DNA of 64,000 bases from Desulfosporosinus hippei DSM 8344 (GTDB taxonomy: Bacteria > Bacillota > Desulfitobacteriia > Desulfitobacteriales > Desulfitobacteriaceae): positions 180,207-244,206 of the forward strand of contig NZ_FNCP01000004.1 of NCBI RefSeq assembly GCF_900100785.1, written 5' to 3'. A program made the position numbers and the translations under genes. Within the stretch, counting starts at the first letter, position 1; every line of letters begins with the position of its first letter. The notes below the pieces were generated by a model that was not told the origin of the DNA, made no database searches, and was given only the letters and a program-made list of their open reading frames with translations. Positions 25,535 through 34,519 of the stretch are shown here, one piece after another.

Positions 25535-26651
25535 CCTTTCTCAGAGTGTGGATGTCAACAAAGCTCTGGATAACTTCTGCGATTCCGACTTTTTGGTTGG
25601 TCATGCCGACCTGTTCAATTACAAATATGACGGCGAGGAAAGCGCTTTGAGCGAGAGCTTCATCGCCGCCGTCAACGGGCGGAAGGGCTTTGAAACCGGC
25701 GGACGCCTGTACGGCTCTTGGGGCAGCTATCAAAGCGAAACCTCCGCGCAGACCATGAACCGGCAGCCGGATGGTTCATTCTCCACCGCCCTCTACGGTC
25801 TGGACGAATTTCCTTTTAGCCGCCTGCGCCTTGTGGACGGTGAACTTGATATGGATAAACTGGCCACAGGCAACTATCTCCTGGAGGGGGTAAAGACGGA
25901 TGATCATGGCAAAGCGGCAATGAGCAGTGCCAACCATCAGGTTGCAGATGTGCTCACACTGACTTGCGGCGATCAGGTGCGGGAGATGACTGTGCTTGGC
26001 CATGTGGTTGAGAATCCCAAGACTAATACGGATGGCAGATGGATGGGATCCGTCTTCTTTTTGCCGGGTGAGGTGTACAAAGGACTGACCGGCAGCACCT
26101 ATGTCATGAGCTACTCTTTTAACATTAGCGATGATCAAGAGACCGATATGGAAACCTTTTTGAAGCAGTATACAGACAGCGTTGAGCCAACCATGAATTA
26201 CGAGTCTAAGTTTACTGCGCTGACGAGCTTGAAGGGCATTCAGAATACGGCGGTTTTGATTGGCGGAGCCTCAGCGCTGATCATTGGACTCATTGGGGTT
26301 CTGAACTTTATCAACGCCATTTTGACCAGTATCCTTACCCGTCGCCAAGAATTTGCTGTGCTGCAAAGCATCGGCATGACGCGTAAACAGCTTGTGCAAA
26401 TGTTGTGTTTTGAAGGCGGTTATTATGCAGCTTTGACAGCAGCGATTTCCGTTGTCTTGAGTATCGCTAGCTCCCTGTTGATTGTGCGTCCGCTGTGCGG
26501 GCAAATCTGGTTTACCAGTTATCACTTTGTTTTCTGGCCGTTGCTGATTGTTTTGCCGTTGCTGTTTGTCCTGGGAATTTTGGTTCCTTTGCTTGCTTAT
26601 CACACAACCGAAAAACAGAGCATTGTAGAACGATTGCGCGAAATTGAGTAA
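25490..26651 (+). pseudogene. FtsX-like ABC permease, 5' truncated
   Basis: Open frame of about 385 codons without its start; protein-like sequence begins near ILSLGLSIVLTNTVFTLSQ. It has an extracytoplasmic MacB-type region (about 25560-26210), then an FtsX domain with three membrane helices, including FINAILTSILTRRQEFAVLQSIGMTRKQL, the hallmark of lipoprotein/antimicrobial-peptide exporters. Full permeases of this class have 700-850 residues, so half is missing. G+C is visibly higher than in neighbouring genes, suggesting foreign origin. No ATPase gene is adjacent. Confidence 0.75.
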
Positions 26652-26705
26652 TCAACAACCGGGGCATTTGTAGGCCAGATAGAGCTTCCATCACTGTGTA
26701 TTCAA

Positions 26706-28010
26706 TTACAAAATATCAATAAACTCTCCGGCAAGTGCTTTGTTCATACTTCGTATAGCGCAAAATTTTCCGCACATGGAACAGGAGTCTTCATGCCCGG
26801 GCTTCCTGTCGGCGCGGATTTTTTTTGCCGTTTCCGGATCTATGGCGCACTCCCACTGTGCTTCCCAGTCAAACACCCTTCTTGCCTCCGCCATCCTGTC
26901 GTCAATCTCCCTTGCCCCTCTTACACCTTTGGCAATATCTGCTGCATGGGCAGCAATCTTTGAGGCCATAATGCCTTGTTTTACATCCTCTAAATTCGGC
27001 AGCGCCAAGTGTTCTGCCGGGGTCACATAGCATAAAAAAGCAGCACCGGCTGAAGCGGCAATGGCACCTCCGATTGCCGAGGTAATATGGTCATAGCCTG
27101 GTGCAATATCCGTTACCAGCGGTCCTAAGACATAAAATGGTGCTCCATCGCAGATGGTCTGCTGGATCTTCATATTGGCAGCAATCTGATCAATCGGCAT
27201 ATGCCCAGGTCCCTCCACCATTACCTGGACATCCTTTTCCCAGGCTCTTTTAGTAAGCTCGCCCAGCCGTACTAGCTCCTCAATCTGACACACATCCGAA
27301 GCATCTGCCAGGCATCCCGGTCTGCAGGCATCTCCCAATGAGATAGTCACATCATATTCTCGGCAGATATCAAGAATTTCATCGTAATATTCATAAAAAG
27401 GGTTCTCTTCACCTGTCATAGACATCCAGGCAAATACCAAAGAGCCGCCCCTGGAAACAATGTTCATTTTTCGTTTATGGGTTTTTATCTGTTCGATGGT
27501 TTTTCTGGTAATGCCGCAGTGCAGGGTGACAAAATCAACCCCATCCTCGGCATGAAGTCTTACTACATCAATGAAATCTTTTGCTGTCAGGGTGTTTAAT
27601 TCTCTCTGGTAGTGGATAACTGAATCATAGACCGGCACCGTTCCGATCATAGCCGGGCATTTTGAGGTAAGCTCTCTGCGAAAAGGAATGGTATTTCCGT
27701 GTGAGGACAGATCCATGATTGCATGAGCACCCATATTAACGGCTTCCAGCACTTTTTTCATTTCTATGTCATAATCCTTGCAGTCTCTCGAAACACCAAG
27801 GTTTACATTGATCTTTGTTTTCAGCATTGAGCCCACGCCCTGCGGATCGATACATTTATGTTTTTTGTTCGCACAGATTACTACTTTCCCGGCTGCAACT
27901 AATGGCATCAGCTCTTCTGCCGTCATCAGCTCTTTTTTAGCTACGATTTTTAGTTCCGCGGTGATAATTCCTTTTCTTGCCGCTTCCATCTGGGTTGCAT
28001 ATTCTCTCAT
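26706..28010 (-). CDS. thiC: Phosphomethylpyrimidine synthase
   Basis: 434 residues from ATG 28010 (GAAGGAG eight bases upstream). ThiC features run throughout ([61 protein letters not shown]), with the C-terminal radical-SAM cluster motif [11 protein letters not shown]. It converts aminoimidazole ribotide to HMP-phosphate in thiamine synthesis. The length matches anaerobic and clostridial ThiC. It lies second in an operon with thiM, behind two TPP riboswitches; a long hairpin stands between the genes. Confidence 0.97.
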   Translation of the reverse strand: MREYATQMEAARKGIITAELKIVAKKELMTAEELMPLVAAGKVVICANKKHKCIDPQGVGSMLKTKINVNLGVSRDCKDYDIEMKKVLEAVNMGAHAIMDLSSHGNTIPFRRELTSKCPAMIGTVPVYDSVIHYQRELNTLTAKDFIDVVRLHAEDGVDFVTLHCGITRKTIEQIKTHKRKMNIVSRGGSLVFAWMSMTGEENPFYEYYDEILDICREYDVTISLGDACRPGCLADASDVCQIEELVRLGELTKRAWEKDVQVMVEGPGHMPIDQIAANMKIQQTICDGAPFYVLGPLVTDIAPGYDHITSAIGGAIAASAGAAFLCYVTPAEHLALPNLEDVKQGIMASKIAAHAADIAKGVRGAREIDDRMAEARRVFDWEAQWECAIDPETAKKIRADRKPGHEDSCSMCGKFCAIRSMNKALAGEFIDIL

Positions 28011-28066
28011 GGCTATTTCTCCTTCATATAGATATTTCACTGTGGTTAAGAGGTACGCTTCTAACT

Positions 28067-28105
28067 GCCACTTATCCCGCTACTTTAAGCAGTGGGATAA
28101 GTGGC
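28067..28105 (-). promoter_or_regulatory. Intra-operon hairpin between thiM and thiC
   Basis: GCCACTTATCCC (28067-28078) and GGGATAAGTGGC (28094-28105) form a perfect 12-bp stem. No T-run follows on the minus strand, so processing, stability or partial attenuation is more likely than termination. Confidence 0.5.
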
Positions 28106-28137
28106 ACTATGTTTAATGCTCACTTCGTATTCATGGA

Positions 28138-28974
28138 TTAAACCGCCTCAATCTCCAATGGATTGTTAGCAATATCCTCTGCGGTTGCCTTATATAGTTC
28201 ATCCAGGAACTGGACCTGAAAACTTCCGGGAGCGTCCACCTTGTTTGCAGCCCGCTTTCCCGCTAAATTGTAAACCGCAGATGCAGTAAGCGCAGCAATA
28301 AAAGGAGAGGCGACGGTTGCGTAGACTGCGGCCACTCCTCCTAAGGAACAGCCAAACCCGGTAATTTTCTCCATAAAGTGAGACCCTCCCTGGGAGAAGA
28401 CCATGAGGTCACCGTCGGTTATTAAATCCGTTTCCCCCGATACGGCAACAGCCCCGCCTGTCCACTTAGCCAGCGCGACAGCCCCAGCTTTGGCGGCATT
28501 GACCGAATCCGTAGAGTCAACGCCGCGAACATTGGATGCCTCCGTACCTCCGTCCAAACCCCACAAACCAGCCAAAGCGATAATTTCCGAAGCATTCCCT
28601 CTGACCACCGATGGTTTATAAGCTTTAAACTGCCGCAGCAGCTGAGTTCTAAGGGCACCGATACCGATAGCCACCGGATCCAGGACCCAAGGCTTCCCCG
28701 TTTCGTACAAGACTTTGGCTGTATGTGGTAAAGTCTCCTCATATATGGGCAGAAGCGTACCCATGTTTATGTAGGCAGCTCCGCCGGCTTTTGCCAAAAA
28801 CTCACCCTCATCAGGCAGATAAACCATAGCCGCCGATCCCCCGACGGCAAGCTGGGCATTAGCCACAAAATTCATCGTTACTGTGTTGGTGATCGACCCT
28901 GCCAGAGGATTTGTTCGTCTTACAGTTTCTACGGCCTGAATTATTTGGTTATGAATCTCCCCTTTATTAACCAT
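28138..28974 (-). CDS. thiM: Hydroxyethylthiazole kinase
   Basis: 278 residues, ATG 28974 with AAAGGAAG six bases upstream. ThiM motifs: NTVTMNFVANAQLAVGGSAAMVY, WVLDPVAIGIGALR, RGNASEIIALAG, and GFGCSLGGVAAVYA in the phosphate-binding C-terminus (most homologues read G-x-GC-x-L-G/S). It phosphorylates thiazole alcohol for salvage. With thiC it forms a small thiamine unit lacking thiE and thiD in this window. Confidence 0.95.
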   Translation of the reverse strand: MVNKGEIHNQIIQAVETVRRTNPLAGSITNTVTMNFVANAQLAVGGSAAMVYLPDEGEFLAKAGGAAYINMGTLLPIYEETLPHTAKVLYETGKPWVLDPVAIGIGALRTQLLRQFKAYKPSVVRGNASEIIALAGLWGLDGGTEASNVRGVDSTDSVNAAKAGAVALAKWTGGAVAVSGETDLITDGDLMVFSQGGSHFMEKITGFGCSLGGVAAVYATVASPFIAALTASAVYNLAGKRAANKVDAPGSFQVQFLDELYKATAEDIANNPLEIEAV

Positions 28975-29004
28975 TCATATCTTCCTTTCTCAGTTTTTTA
29001 TAAT

Positions 29005-29033
29005 AAAAAAATGCTCCCCTTTAGCAAGGAAAG
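29005..29033 (-). terminator. Terminator of the gene-proximal TPP riboswitch
   Basis: Minus strand GCTTTCCTT-GCTA-AAGGGGAGC, then ATTTTTTT. It lies between the aptamer and thiM. Confidence 0.75.
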
Positions 29034-29055
29034 CGCTTATTCATTATCGATAATG

Positions 29056-29136
29056 GCTTGCTTCCCTTCACCAGTGTTAACTGACAGGTTCTAAGGGTCA
29101 GGTTTTACCTTCTCAACTCCTAAGAGTCCCCCCGCA
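29056..29136 (-). ncRNA. TPP riboswitch, copy 1
   Basis: On the minus strand: GGGGGGACTCTTAGGAG, TTGAGAAGGT, ACCCTTAGAACCTG, TTAACACTGGTGAAGGGAAGC. These are the THI-box elements (CTGAGA-like, ACCCTTNGAACCTGA, GNGNAGGGAA). TPP binding should terminate transcription of thiM-thiC at the adjacent terminator. Confidence 0.92.
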
Positions 29137-29154
29137 ATTTATTCAGTTTTTAAA

Positions 29155-29190
29155 ATAAAAAGTGCTCTCCTTTAGTAAGAAAAGCACTTT
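29155..29190 (-). terminator. Terminator of the distal TPP riboswitch
   Basis: Minus strand AAAGTGCTTTTCTT-ACTA-AAGGAGAGCACTTT, then TTATTTT: a 14-bp stem with G-U pairs. Confidence 0.8.
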
Positions 29191-29205
29191 TTCATAATTG
29201 ATAGT

Positions 29206-29286
29206 GGCTTGCTTCCCTTCGCCAGTGTTAACTGACAGGTTCTAAGGGTCAGGTTTTACCTTCTCAACTCCTAAGAGTCCCCCCGC
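29206..29286 (-). ncRNA. TPP riboswitch, copy 2
   Basis: Nearly identical in the core to copy 1 (same GGGGGGACTC…GAAGGGAAGC blocks) and likewise followed by its own terminator. The two complete switches are therefore in series. Confidence 0.92.
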
Positions 29287-29346
29287 AAAATTATTTAATT
29301 TTTTCATATACTATCTCTTGTTGCTTTCCCTGTCAAGCTTTTAGTT

Positions 29347-29428
29347 AGAGGGGATGTTTTGTTTACCATCGGCATTTGCGCTGACAGACCGTTGTCTCGT
29401 CCCTTATTGGCGGCATTAATTCATCTAC
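29347..29428 (+). pseudogene. Fragment copy of the receiver-domain gene at 2029
   Basis: About 80 bases match the ribosome binding site and first 25 codons of the gene at 2029 with about six substitutions (GATGTTTTGTTTACCATCGG in both). The copy breaks off at TTCATCTAC where the hypothetical gene on the minus strand begins to be truncated. Confidence 0.8.
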
Positions 29429-30256
29429 AATTAATAAGGCTTTAACCATTTTCCCAAAATTATCGCGCTCGGGCTTACTTCGGTAAAAAGCAATCATCTG
29501 TGTGAGAATTTCACGGTATTCGTCAAAATTAGCAGGAATCGCCATAGTCGTTTCGTAGGGTCTATGTATGCGGATTGAGCCATCGGAAGTGTCACGCCTG
29601 CAATCCAGCATAAGCACATTCCGCTCCTCACCCATTATTATTGCAAATCTTATCAGGTCGAAAGAGTTATAATGCTCAATAGAATTTGCACCATATGTTA
29701 GACCCGTCAGGAAAACTTTACAACTTTTATCCTTTACTCCATAAGAGAAATTCAGGCCTTCCACAACTTCAGAAATGAAATCCTCAGGAGTATCGTAAAC
29801 CTCCCTGAACATTGAAAGAATTCTATCTATCGACTCATCGTCGTTGAGAACGAACTCCAATCCGTAGGGATTTTTTGTTCTGCGTCGCTCAGCAATCACA
29901 GCTCTCAACCGGATTGATTCACTCTTGTAAGCACCAATAATGGGTGTCTCATATTTCGATGCCAAGTGCTCTTTTAAATAATTGTCAGCCAAATCAAGCA
30001 GAGACGCAATCTCCTCCGACCGTTCGACAAACCTATTAAAGTACATATATATGAAGGAAGTTATGCTTTCGAGAGCCCTCGGAACCAGCTCAGCGTTCTT
30101 GAAAATTGTCTGGTAAGCTTTAATAAGAATTTCTTCACAGGGGTCATCGGATATCCAATAATTACAGATCCATTTGGCTTTATTCAGTTTGTTTTCCAAG
30201 TCATCAACATTACCATCCGCAATCTCGCTGAGAATACGAATGTATTCTTCCTTCAT
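29363..30256 (-). CDS. Unknown protein, C-terminus replaced by the duplicated fragment
   Basis: About 297 residues from ATG 30256 (GAGGAG and GGGGCGAG upstream); ATG 30295 is an alternative. No family is recognised. The protein is soluble and acidic with helical stretches; KSCKVFLTGLTYGANSIEHYNSFDLIRFAIIMG and RNVLMLDCRRD look like a folded core. The last 15 or so residues (PPIRDETTVCQRKCRW) are the antisense reading of the duplicated receiver fragment, so the natural end is lost. Confidence 0.5.
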   Translation of the reverse strand: MKEEYIRILSEIADGNVDDLENKLNKAKWICNYWISDDPCEEILIKAYQTIFKNAELVPRALESITSFIYMYFNRFVERSEEIASLLDLADNYLKEHLASKYETPIIGAYKSESIRLRAVIAERRRTKNPYGLEFVLNDDESIDRILSMFREVYDTPEDFISEVVEGLNFSYGVKDKSCKVFLTGLTYGANSIEHYNSFDLIRFAIIMGEERNVLMLDCRRDTSDGSIRIHRPYETTMAIPANFDEYREILTQMIAFYRSKPERDNFGKMVKALLIVDELMPPIRDETTVCQRKCRW

Positions 30257-30444
30257 CTCGCCCCGCTCCTCACCTTCATTCACATTGATAACCATCCAGT
30301 AACCTTTGCCGGCAGCTCCATTTCACAACTCATTCCTCGAACTCTTTCTCCCGGGCTTTTAGGAAAATGAGTTTGCTTGAGATCTATGACCAAATCAAAA
30401 CAAAAGAGTGTCCGCCTCAATACTCAGTTCCTTGAAGGCGCACC

Positions 30445-30480
30445 AAAAAACATGGAAACACTTATTTAAAGCGTTTCCAT
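30445..30480 (-). terminator. Terminator of the GlcD/GlcF operon
   Basis: Minus strand ATGGAAACGCTT-TAAATA-AGTGTTTCCAT followed by GTTTTTTGG. Confidence 0.85.
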
Positions 30481-30502
30481 CATTCCAACTATTTAGAACG
30501 TT

Positions 30503-31792
30503 TTAGTTCTTCCTTCCGACTCGATAAGACTCAGCCAAAATTTGAACTGTATGCAATACTTCTTCGTCAAATCCAGCATTTTCGACCCCACTTTGCAGCT
30601 GCAACCGACAAGCCGGACAACCCGTTGCTACTGTATCAGTTTTGGTCGTCTGGATATCTGCTGTTTTACGATCAGAAATTTGTCCGGAGAGATCCGGGTG
30701 TACAAGGCTGAATGATCCAGCCATACCACAACAACGACCCGGCTCTTTCATTTCAATCAATTCTACACCGGGAATGCTTTTTAAAATTTCCCGCGGTTCT
30801 TTACTAATCCCCTGTCCACGGTTTAAGTGACAAGGTTCGTGATACGTCACTTTACGCGCTACTCGACCCAAACCTTCTTTCTTAAAGGGAACTTGATGAA
30901 TCAGGAACTCAGAAATATCATAGGATTTTTTAGCCCATTTATCCGCCAAGGCTTTAAGTTCGTGATCATTTTCCAGCAGCTCTCCAAAAACATGCTTCCA
31001 AGCAGTACCACCAGAAGAACAGGCGACAACTAAGGCATCTGCCCCCATTCTCTCAAAAGCCCGCAAATTACGTTTAGCCAAAGTACGTGCTGAAACCACA
31101 TCTCCATTGACCGAGGCTGGGATACCACAACAAGCCTGGGACTTAGGAATGACTACTTCTATGTCATTTTCCCTAAGCACCGCGATCACCGCTCTGCCGA
31201 TGTCCGTGTAAAAATAGTTGATCATGCAACCCGTGAAGAACCCAACTCTCATCTTGGGGGTTTTAACCTTAATCACTTCAGGGAACTCGGAACGCAAAGT
31301 CTTCTTGGACAACATGGGGAAGACTTTCTCCTTACCTATCCCCACATCCACGCGCATACGTGCTAATTTGCTGTGTCGATTCGGTATGTTTTTTAAGGCA
31401 ATACCCTGGAAGATACTTCCCGCCTTCATCCCGAAATCAAACACTCGCTGCATCTTCAAGGCAGTAAAGGCAATTTTTTTGGCCGACTGAAGCCCTTTTT
31501 TACGGACGGCTTCCGCTCTTGCTGCAAGAATAATTTTATCAAACCGAACCCCACAGGGACAGTTTGTATTACATGCCATACAGGTGGTACACAGGGAAAA
31601 ACGATCCCCCATTCCCTTAGTCATCTCTGTTTCGCCCGAGAGAATGTATTCCGCTAAACTAATCTTTCCCCTGGCAACTCCGACTTCCTGGCGTGTTTCC
31701 TTGTAAATGGGGCATACCGCCATGCAATTGCCGCATTTCATACATTTATGGAGTTCTTCGGTAATCGAATCCAGTGAATCATATACGGACAC
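30503..31792 (-). CDS. GlcF-like (Fe-S) subunit of a 2-hydroxyacid oxidase
   Basis: 429 residues, GTG 31792 with GGAGGGACTGATC. Two 4Fe-4S motifs at the N-terminus (CMKCGNCMAVCP and CTTCMACNTNCP) and two CCG domains (GCMINYFYTDIGRAV…CCGIP; HEPCHLNRGQG…GRCCGMAG) give the GlcF/LutA layout. It transfers electrons from the FAD subunit encoded next to it to an acceptor. Its start overlaps the end of that gene closely, implying coupled translation. Substrate could be lactate, glycolate or another 2-hydroxyacid; the downstream dehydratase module favours a hydroxyacid with a CoA derivative. Confidence 0.9.
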   Translation of the reverse strand: MSVYDSLDSITEELHKCMKCGNCMAVCPIYKETRQEVGVARGKISLAEYILSGETEMTKGMGDRFSLCTTCMACNTNCPCGVRFDKIILAARAEAVRKKGLQSAKKIAFTALKMQRVFDFGMKAGSIFQGIALKNIPNRHSKLARMRVDVGIGKEKVFPMLSKKTLRSEFPEVIKVKTPKMRVGFFTGCMINYFYTDIGRAVIAVLRENDIEVVIPKSQACCGIPASVNGDVVSARTLAKRNLRAFERMGADALVVACSSGGTAWKHVFGELLENDHELKALADKWAKKSYDISEFLIHQVPFKKEGLGRVARKVTYHEPCHLNRGQGISKEPREILKSIPGVELIEMKEPGRCCGMAGSFSLVHPDLSGQISDRKTADIQTTKTDTVATGCPACRLQLQSGVENAGFDEEVLHTVQILAESYRVGRKN

Positions 31793-31794
31793 GA

Positions 31795-33183
31795 TCAGTC
31801 CCTCCTTACAATCTTCCCAGGGTTCAACAAATAGTTGGGGTCCAGGGCTTCTTTAATGCGCTTCAAGGCCGCCACACCTGCTTCTCCAAATTCCCGGTTA
31901 AGATATTTCATTTTGGCGATACCAATCCCATGTTCACCGGAAAGAGTTCCTCCCAGGGCTAGCGCCGTTTCGAAAATCTCGTCCACTGCTAGGTGGACTC
32001 TTTTCATTTCTTCTGCGTCGCGTTCATCTGTTATAATTGTGGGATGCAGATTTCCGTCTCCTGCATGCCCGAATGTAGCAATTTGCAAATTGTATTTTGT
32101 TGCAATTCTGCGAATTGCTTTAAGCATATCCGGAATTTTACTCCGGGGAACAGTGGCATCTTCAAGTACGGTGGTCGGTCGTTTTTGAGCAAGGGCAGGA
32201 AGGGCGCTGCGACGAGCCAACCACAAAAGGTCGCGCTCTTTATCGTCTTTAGCTATTTTTAACTGAACGGCTCCTTCCTCTTTCATAATCCGTTCCACCA
32301 ATACAGCTTCCCGTTGGACAACTTCCTTGTAGCCGTCCACTTCACATAAGAGAACTGCTTCCGCGTCCATGGGGAGTCCCGCATGCACAAAGTTTTCCAC
32401 GGTCTGAATCGTCACATTATCCAAGATCTCCAGTGTGGCCGGAATAACTTTATTGCGAATAATGGCTGCGATGGCCCTCCCAGCTTTATCCACGTCATCA
32501 AAGACCGCTAACATGCTCTTACGTGCTTCCGGTGCCGGAATGAGTTTGACGATTATTTCAGTGATAATCCCCAAGGTTCCTTCTGCCCCGGTAAAGAGAG
32601 CCACTAAATCATACCCTGTCACGTTCTTTACAGTTTTTCCTCCCCAACGAGTAACTTCTCCATTCGCCAAGACCATTTGCAAGCCCATAATATAATGTTT
32701 GGTTACACCGTATTTCAGACCACGCAATCCACCCGAACACTCCGAAACGGAGCCACCCATAGTTGCTGTGGTAACTGTACCGGGATCCGGCGGATACAAT
32801 AAGCCGTGTTTCGCCGCTTCATCATTGAGAGCCTGAATGATCACCCCAGGTTGAACAGTTGCCGTTAAATTATCCTGGTCTACTTCCAGAATTTTGTTGA
32901 GGTGGAGCATGGAGAGAACCATACCCCCTTCAACGGGAATAGTTCCCCCACTAAGGTTCGTTCCTGAACCACGTGTATAAATAGGGACATGGTAACGCAG
33001 GGCGATTTTCACGACATCTGCCACCTGTTCTGTCGATAGAGGTGCAACCACAACATCCGGCTTATGATGTTTCATCGCCGCAGTTGCGTCATAAGCATAG
33101 GTCAATAAGTCTTCCTGCTCTGTGAGGACATTTTCACGACCGAGCACTCGAACAAGTTCTTCCAAGACTTCACGAGCTAACAT
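31795..33183 (-). CDS. GlcD-like FAD subunit of a 2-hydroxyacid oxidase
   Basis: 462 residues from ATG 33183, seven bases after AAAGGAGG. PCMH-type FAD domain (YTRGSGTNLSGGTIPVEGG, VQPGVIIQALN, DPGTVTTATMGGSVSECSGG) and C-terminal FAD oxidase domain (TFGHAGDGNLHPT, LSGEHGIGIAKM) as in GlcD and D-lactate dehydrogenase of anaerobes. It oxidises a 2-hydroxyacid to the 2-oxoacid, or runs in reverse. Transcribed with the GlcF-like gene; a separate unit from the dehydratase operon, with a terminator in between. Confidence 0.92.
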   Translation of the reverse strand: MLAREVLEELVRVLGRENVLTEQEDLLTYAYDATAAMKHHKPDVVVAPLSTEQVADVVKIALRYHVPIYTRGSGTNLSGGTIPVEGGMVLSMLHLNKILEVDQDNLTATVQPGVIIQALNDEAAKHGLLYPPDPGTVTTATMGGSVSECSGGLRGLKYGVTKHYIMGLQMVLANGEVTRWGGKTVKNVTGYDLVALFTGAEGTLGIITEIIVKLIPAPEARKSMLAVFDDVDKAGRAIAAIIRNKVIPATLEILDNVTIQTVENFVHAGLPMDAEAVLLCEVDGYKEVVQREAVLVERIMKEEGAVQLKIAKDDKERDLLWLARRSALPALAQKRPTTVLEDATVPRSKIPDMLKAIRRIATKYNLQIATFGHAGDGNLHPTIITDERDAEEMKRVHLAVDEIFETALALGGTLSGEHGIGIAKMKYLNREFGEAGVAALKRIKEALDPNYLLNPGKIVRRD

Positions 33184-33301
33184 CCTTATACCTCCTTTAT
33201 AACGCTTCGAATATGGCACGCCTGTCAGACCACTTGATTTAAAATAATCAATTTAAGCGAAACTTCAATAAAGTAACTATAATTCTCTGCTGAACAAACA
33301 A

Positions 33302-33345
33302 AGTGGGAAGGGGCGCAAATACTATACTACCTCTTCCCACCAAGT
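33302..33345 (-). terminator. Hairpin after the dehydratase operon
   Basis: GTGGGAAG / CTTCCCAC around a 26-base loop, followed on the minus strand by TTTGTTTG. A moderate terminator. Confidence 0.5.
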
Positions 33346-33400
33346 CATGCTACAAATAAGCAACAAGAGAGATAACTTAAAGGTTCTATTAACTTAGAAA

Positions 33401-34519
33401 TCAAAGCATTTCACTAAAACTTTGAACTCGTGTTTTAGTCTGTTCAAAGGATGTTGTTTCCAGGTCAATTTCTATAAATAAGCTCTTAATTCCAGCTTCT
33501 TCAAACTGTCTATAGTAGATTGGATAGTCAAATTCTTCAGGGTCACAGAACTTCATCATGCAAACCACAACTGCATCGGCCTTAGACCCTTTAACCATAT
33601 CCATCATCATGGGACCTCTTGATTTTTTCGCATCTGTAGCAAGAGAACAGCCATCGAATTCTTGCCACCATTTAGCCAATCGATATAGTGGGTCTGTACC
33701 TGACGGAACATCATTTCTGAACAGTCTGGATTCCTGGGCCAGGTCGTCTGCCACAACCGCAAAACCGTTATCTTTTAAAATGTCTAATACTTCATTGGGT
33801 TCAGCCATAATTCCTGTTAAAACAACCTTTTTACCTGTAAAGGCTTCAACAGGTAACGATTTAAGCTCTGAATTCAATTCTTTTACCATAGCTGTATGTT
33901 TAGATTTTTCCATAAAAAATCTTGCTTTTATAATCGCATGACGTTTTTTGGGATCAATAATCTGAGGATAATTAGCAGCTAGGTCCGTAAATTCACGCAT
34001 TACTTTACGATTTTCGTTATAAGTTTCAATACTTTGGTTGAGTGCTTCATCAGTAATCTTTACATTCAATATTGTTTCCAGCTTTTCACGAACAAGCCTA
34101 TATTCCTCAGCAAGAAACTTATTTGCTGCTTCCAGTTTTCTGTTTTGAGGATGAGTAAATACGATGACAGGTGATGTTCCTTTCCATTTTTGGCTAAGAC
34201 ATTTTAAAGTGTCACAAGGAACGGGGAAAAGTACAGCTTCTAAATCGTCATATACCCCTTCAAGCTGCATTTCCATAACGGACTGCATAATTGAACAAGC
34301 AAATGGAGGTAAATAGGCACGGGCTTTTGAAATACTCTTTTGTCCTCCCCAAATACCTACGGGAAGAAAACCTGCAGCATGAATTATTTCTTCAGGAGCA
34401 TAATAAGGCATAACCCCTACCGACCCTTTGCCGGTTTCTTTCTTATAATCTTCCATAGCCTTGCGGGGATTATTTGAAATTGAAGATAATTCACTGATAA
34501 TAGTTTCAATTCTACTCAT
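33401..34519 (-). CDS. 2-Hydroxyacyl-CoA dehydratase, beta-type subunit
   Basis: 372 residues, ATG 34519 behind AAGGAGGGAG and overlapping the previous gene by 8 bases. HgdB/HadC/FldC family (MPYYAPEEIIHAAGFLPVGIWGG, CSIMQSVMEMQLEGVYDDLEAVLFPVPCDTLKCLSQKWK, VVCMMKFCDPEEFDYP). Cysteines in CSIMQ, PCDTLKC and MKFCDPEE are probable 4Fe-4S ligands. With the alpha subunit it eliminates water from 2-hydroxyacyl-CoA through a ketyl radical after activation by the ATPase subunit. Substrate (lactoyl-, isocaprenoyl- or aryl-lactoyl-CoA) cannot be set from sequence alone. Confidence 0.9.
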   Translation of the reverse strand: MSRIETIISELSSISNNPRKAMEDYKKETGKGSVGVMPYYAPEEIIHAAGFLPVGIWGGQKSISKARAYLPPFACSIMQSVMEMQLEGVYDDLEAVLFPVPCDTLKCLSQKWKGTSPVIVFTHPQNRKLEAANKFLAEEYRLVREKLETILNVKITDEALNQSIETYNENRKVMREFTDLAANYPQIIDPKKRHAIIKARFFMEKSKHTAMVKELNSELKSLPVEAFTGKKVVLTGIMAEPNEVLDILKDNGFAVVADDLAQESRLFRNDVPSGTDPLYRLAKWWQEFDGCSLATDAKKSRGPMMMDMVKGSKADAVVVCMMKFCDPEEFDYPIYYRQFEEAGIKSLFIEIDLETTSFEQTKTRVQSFSEML

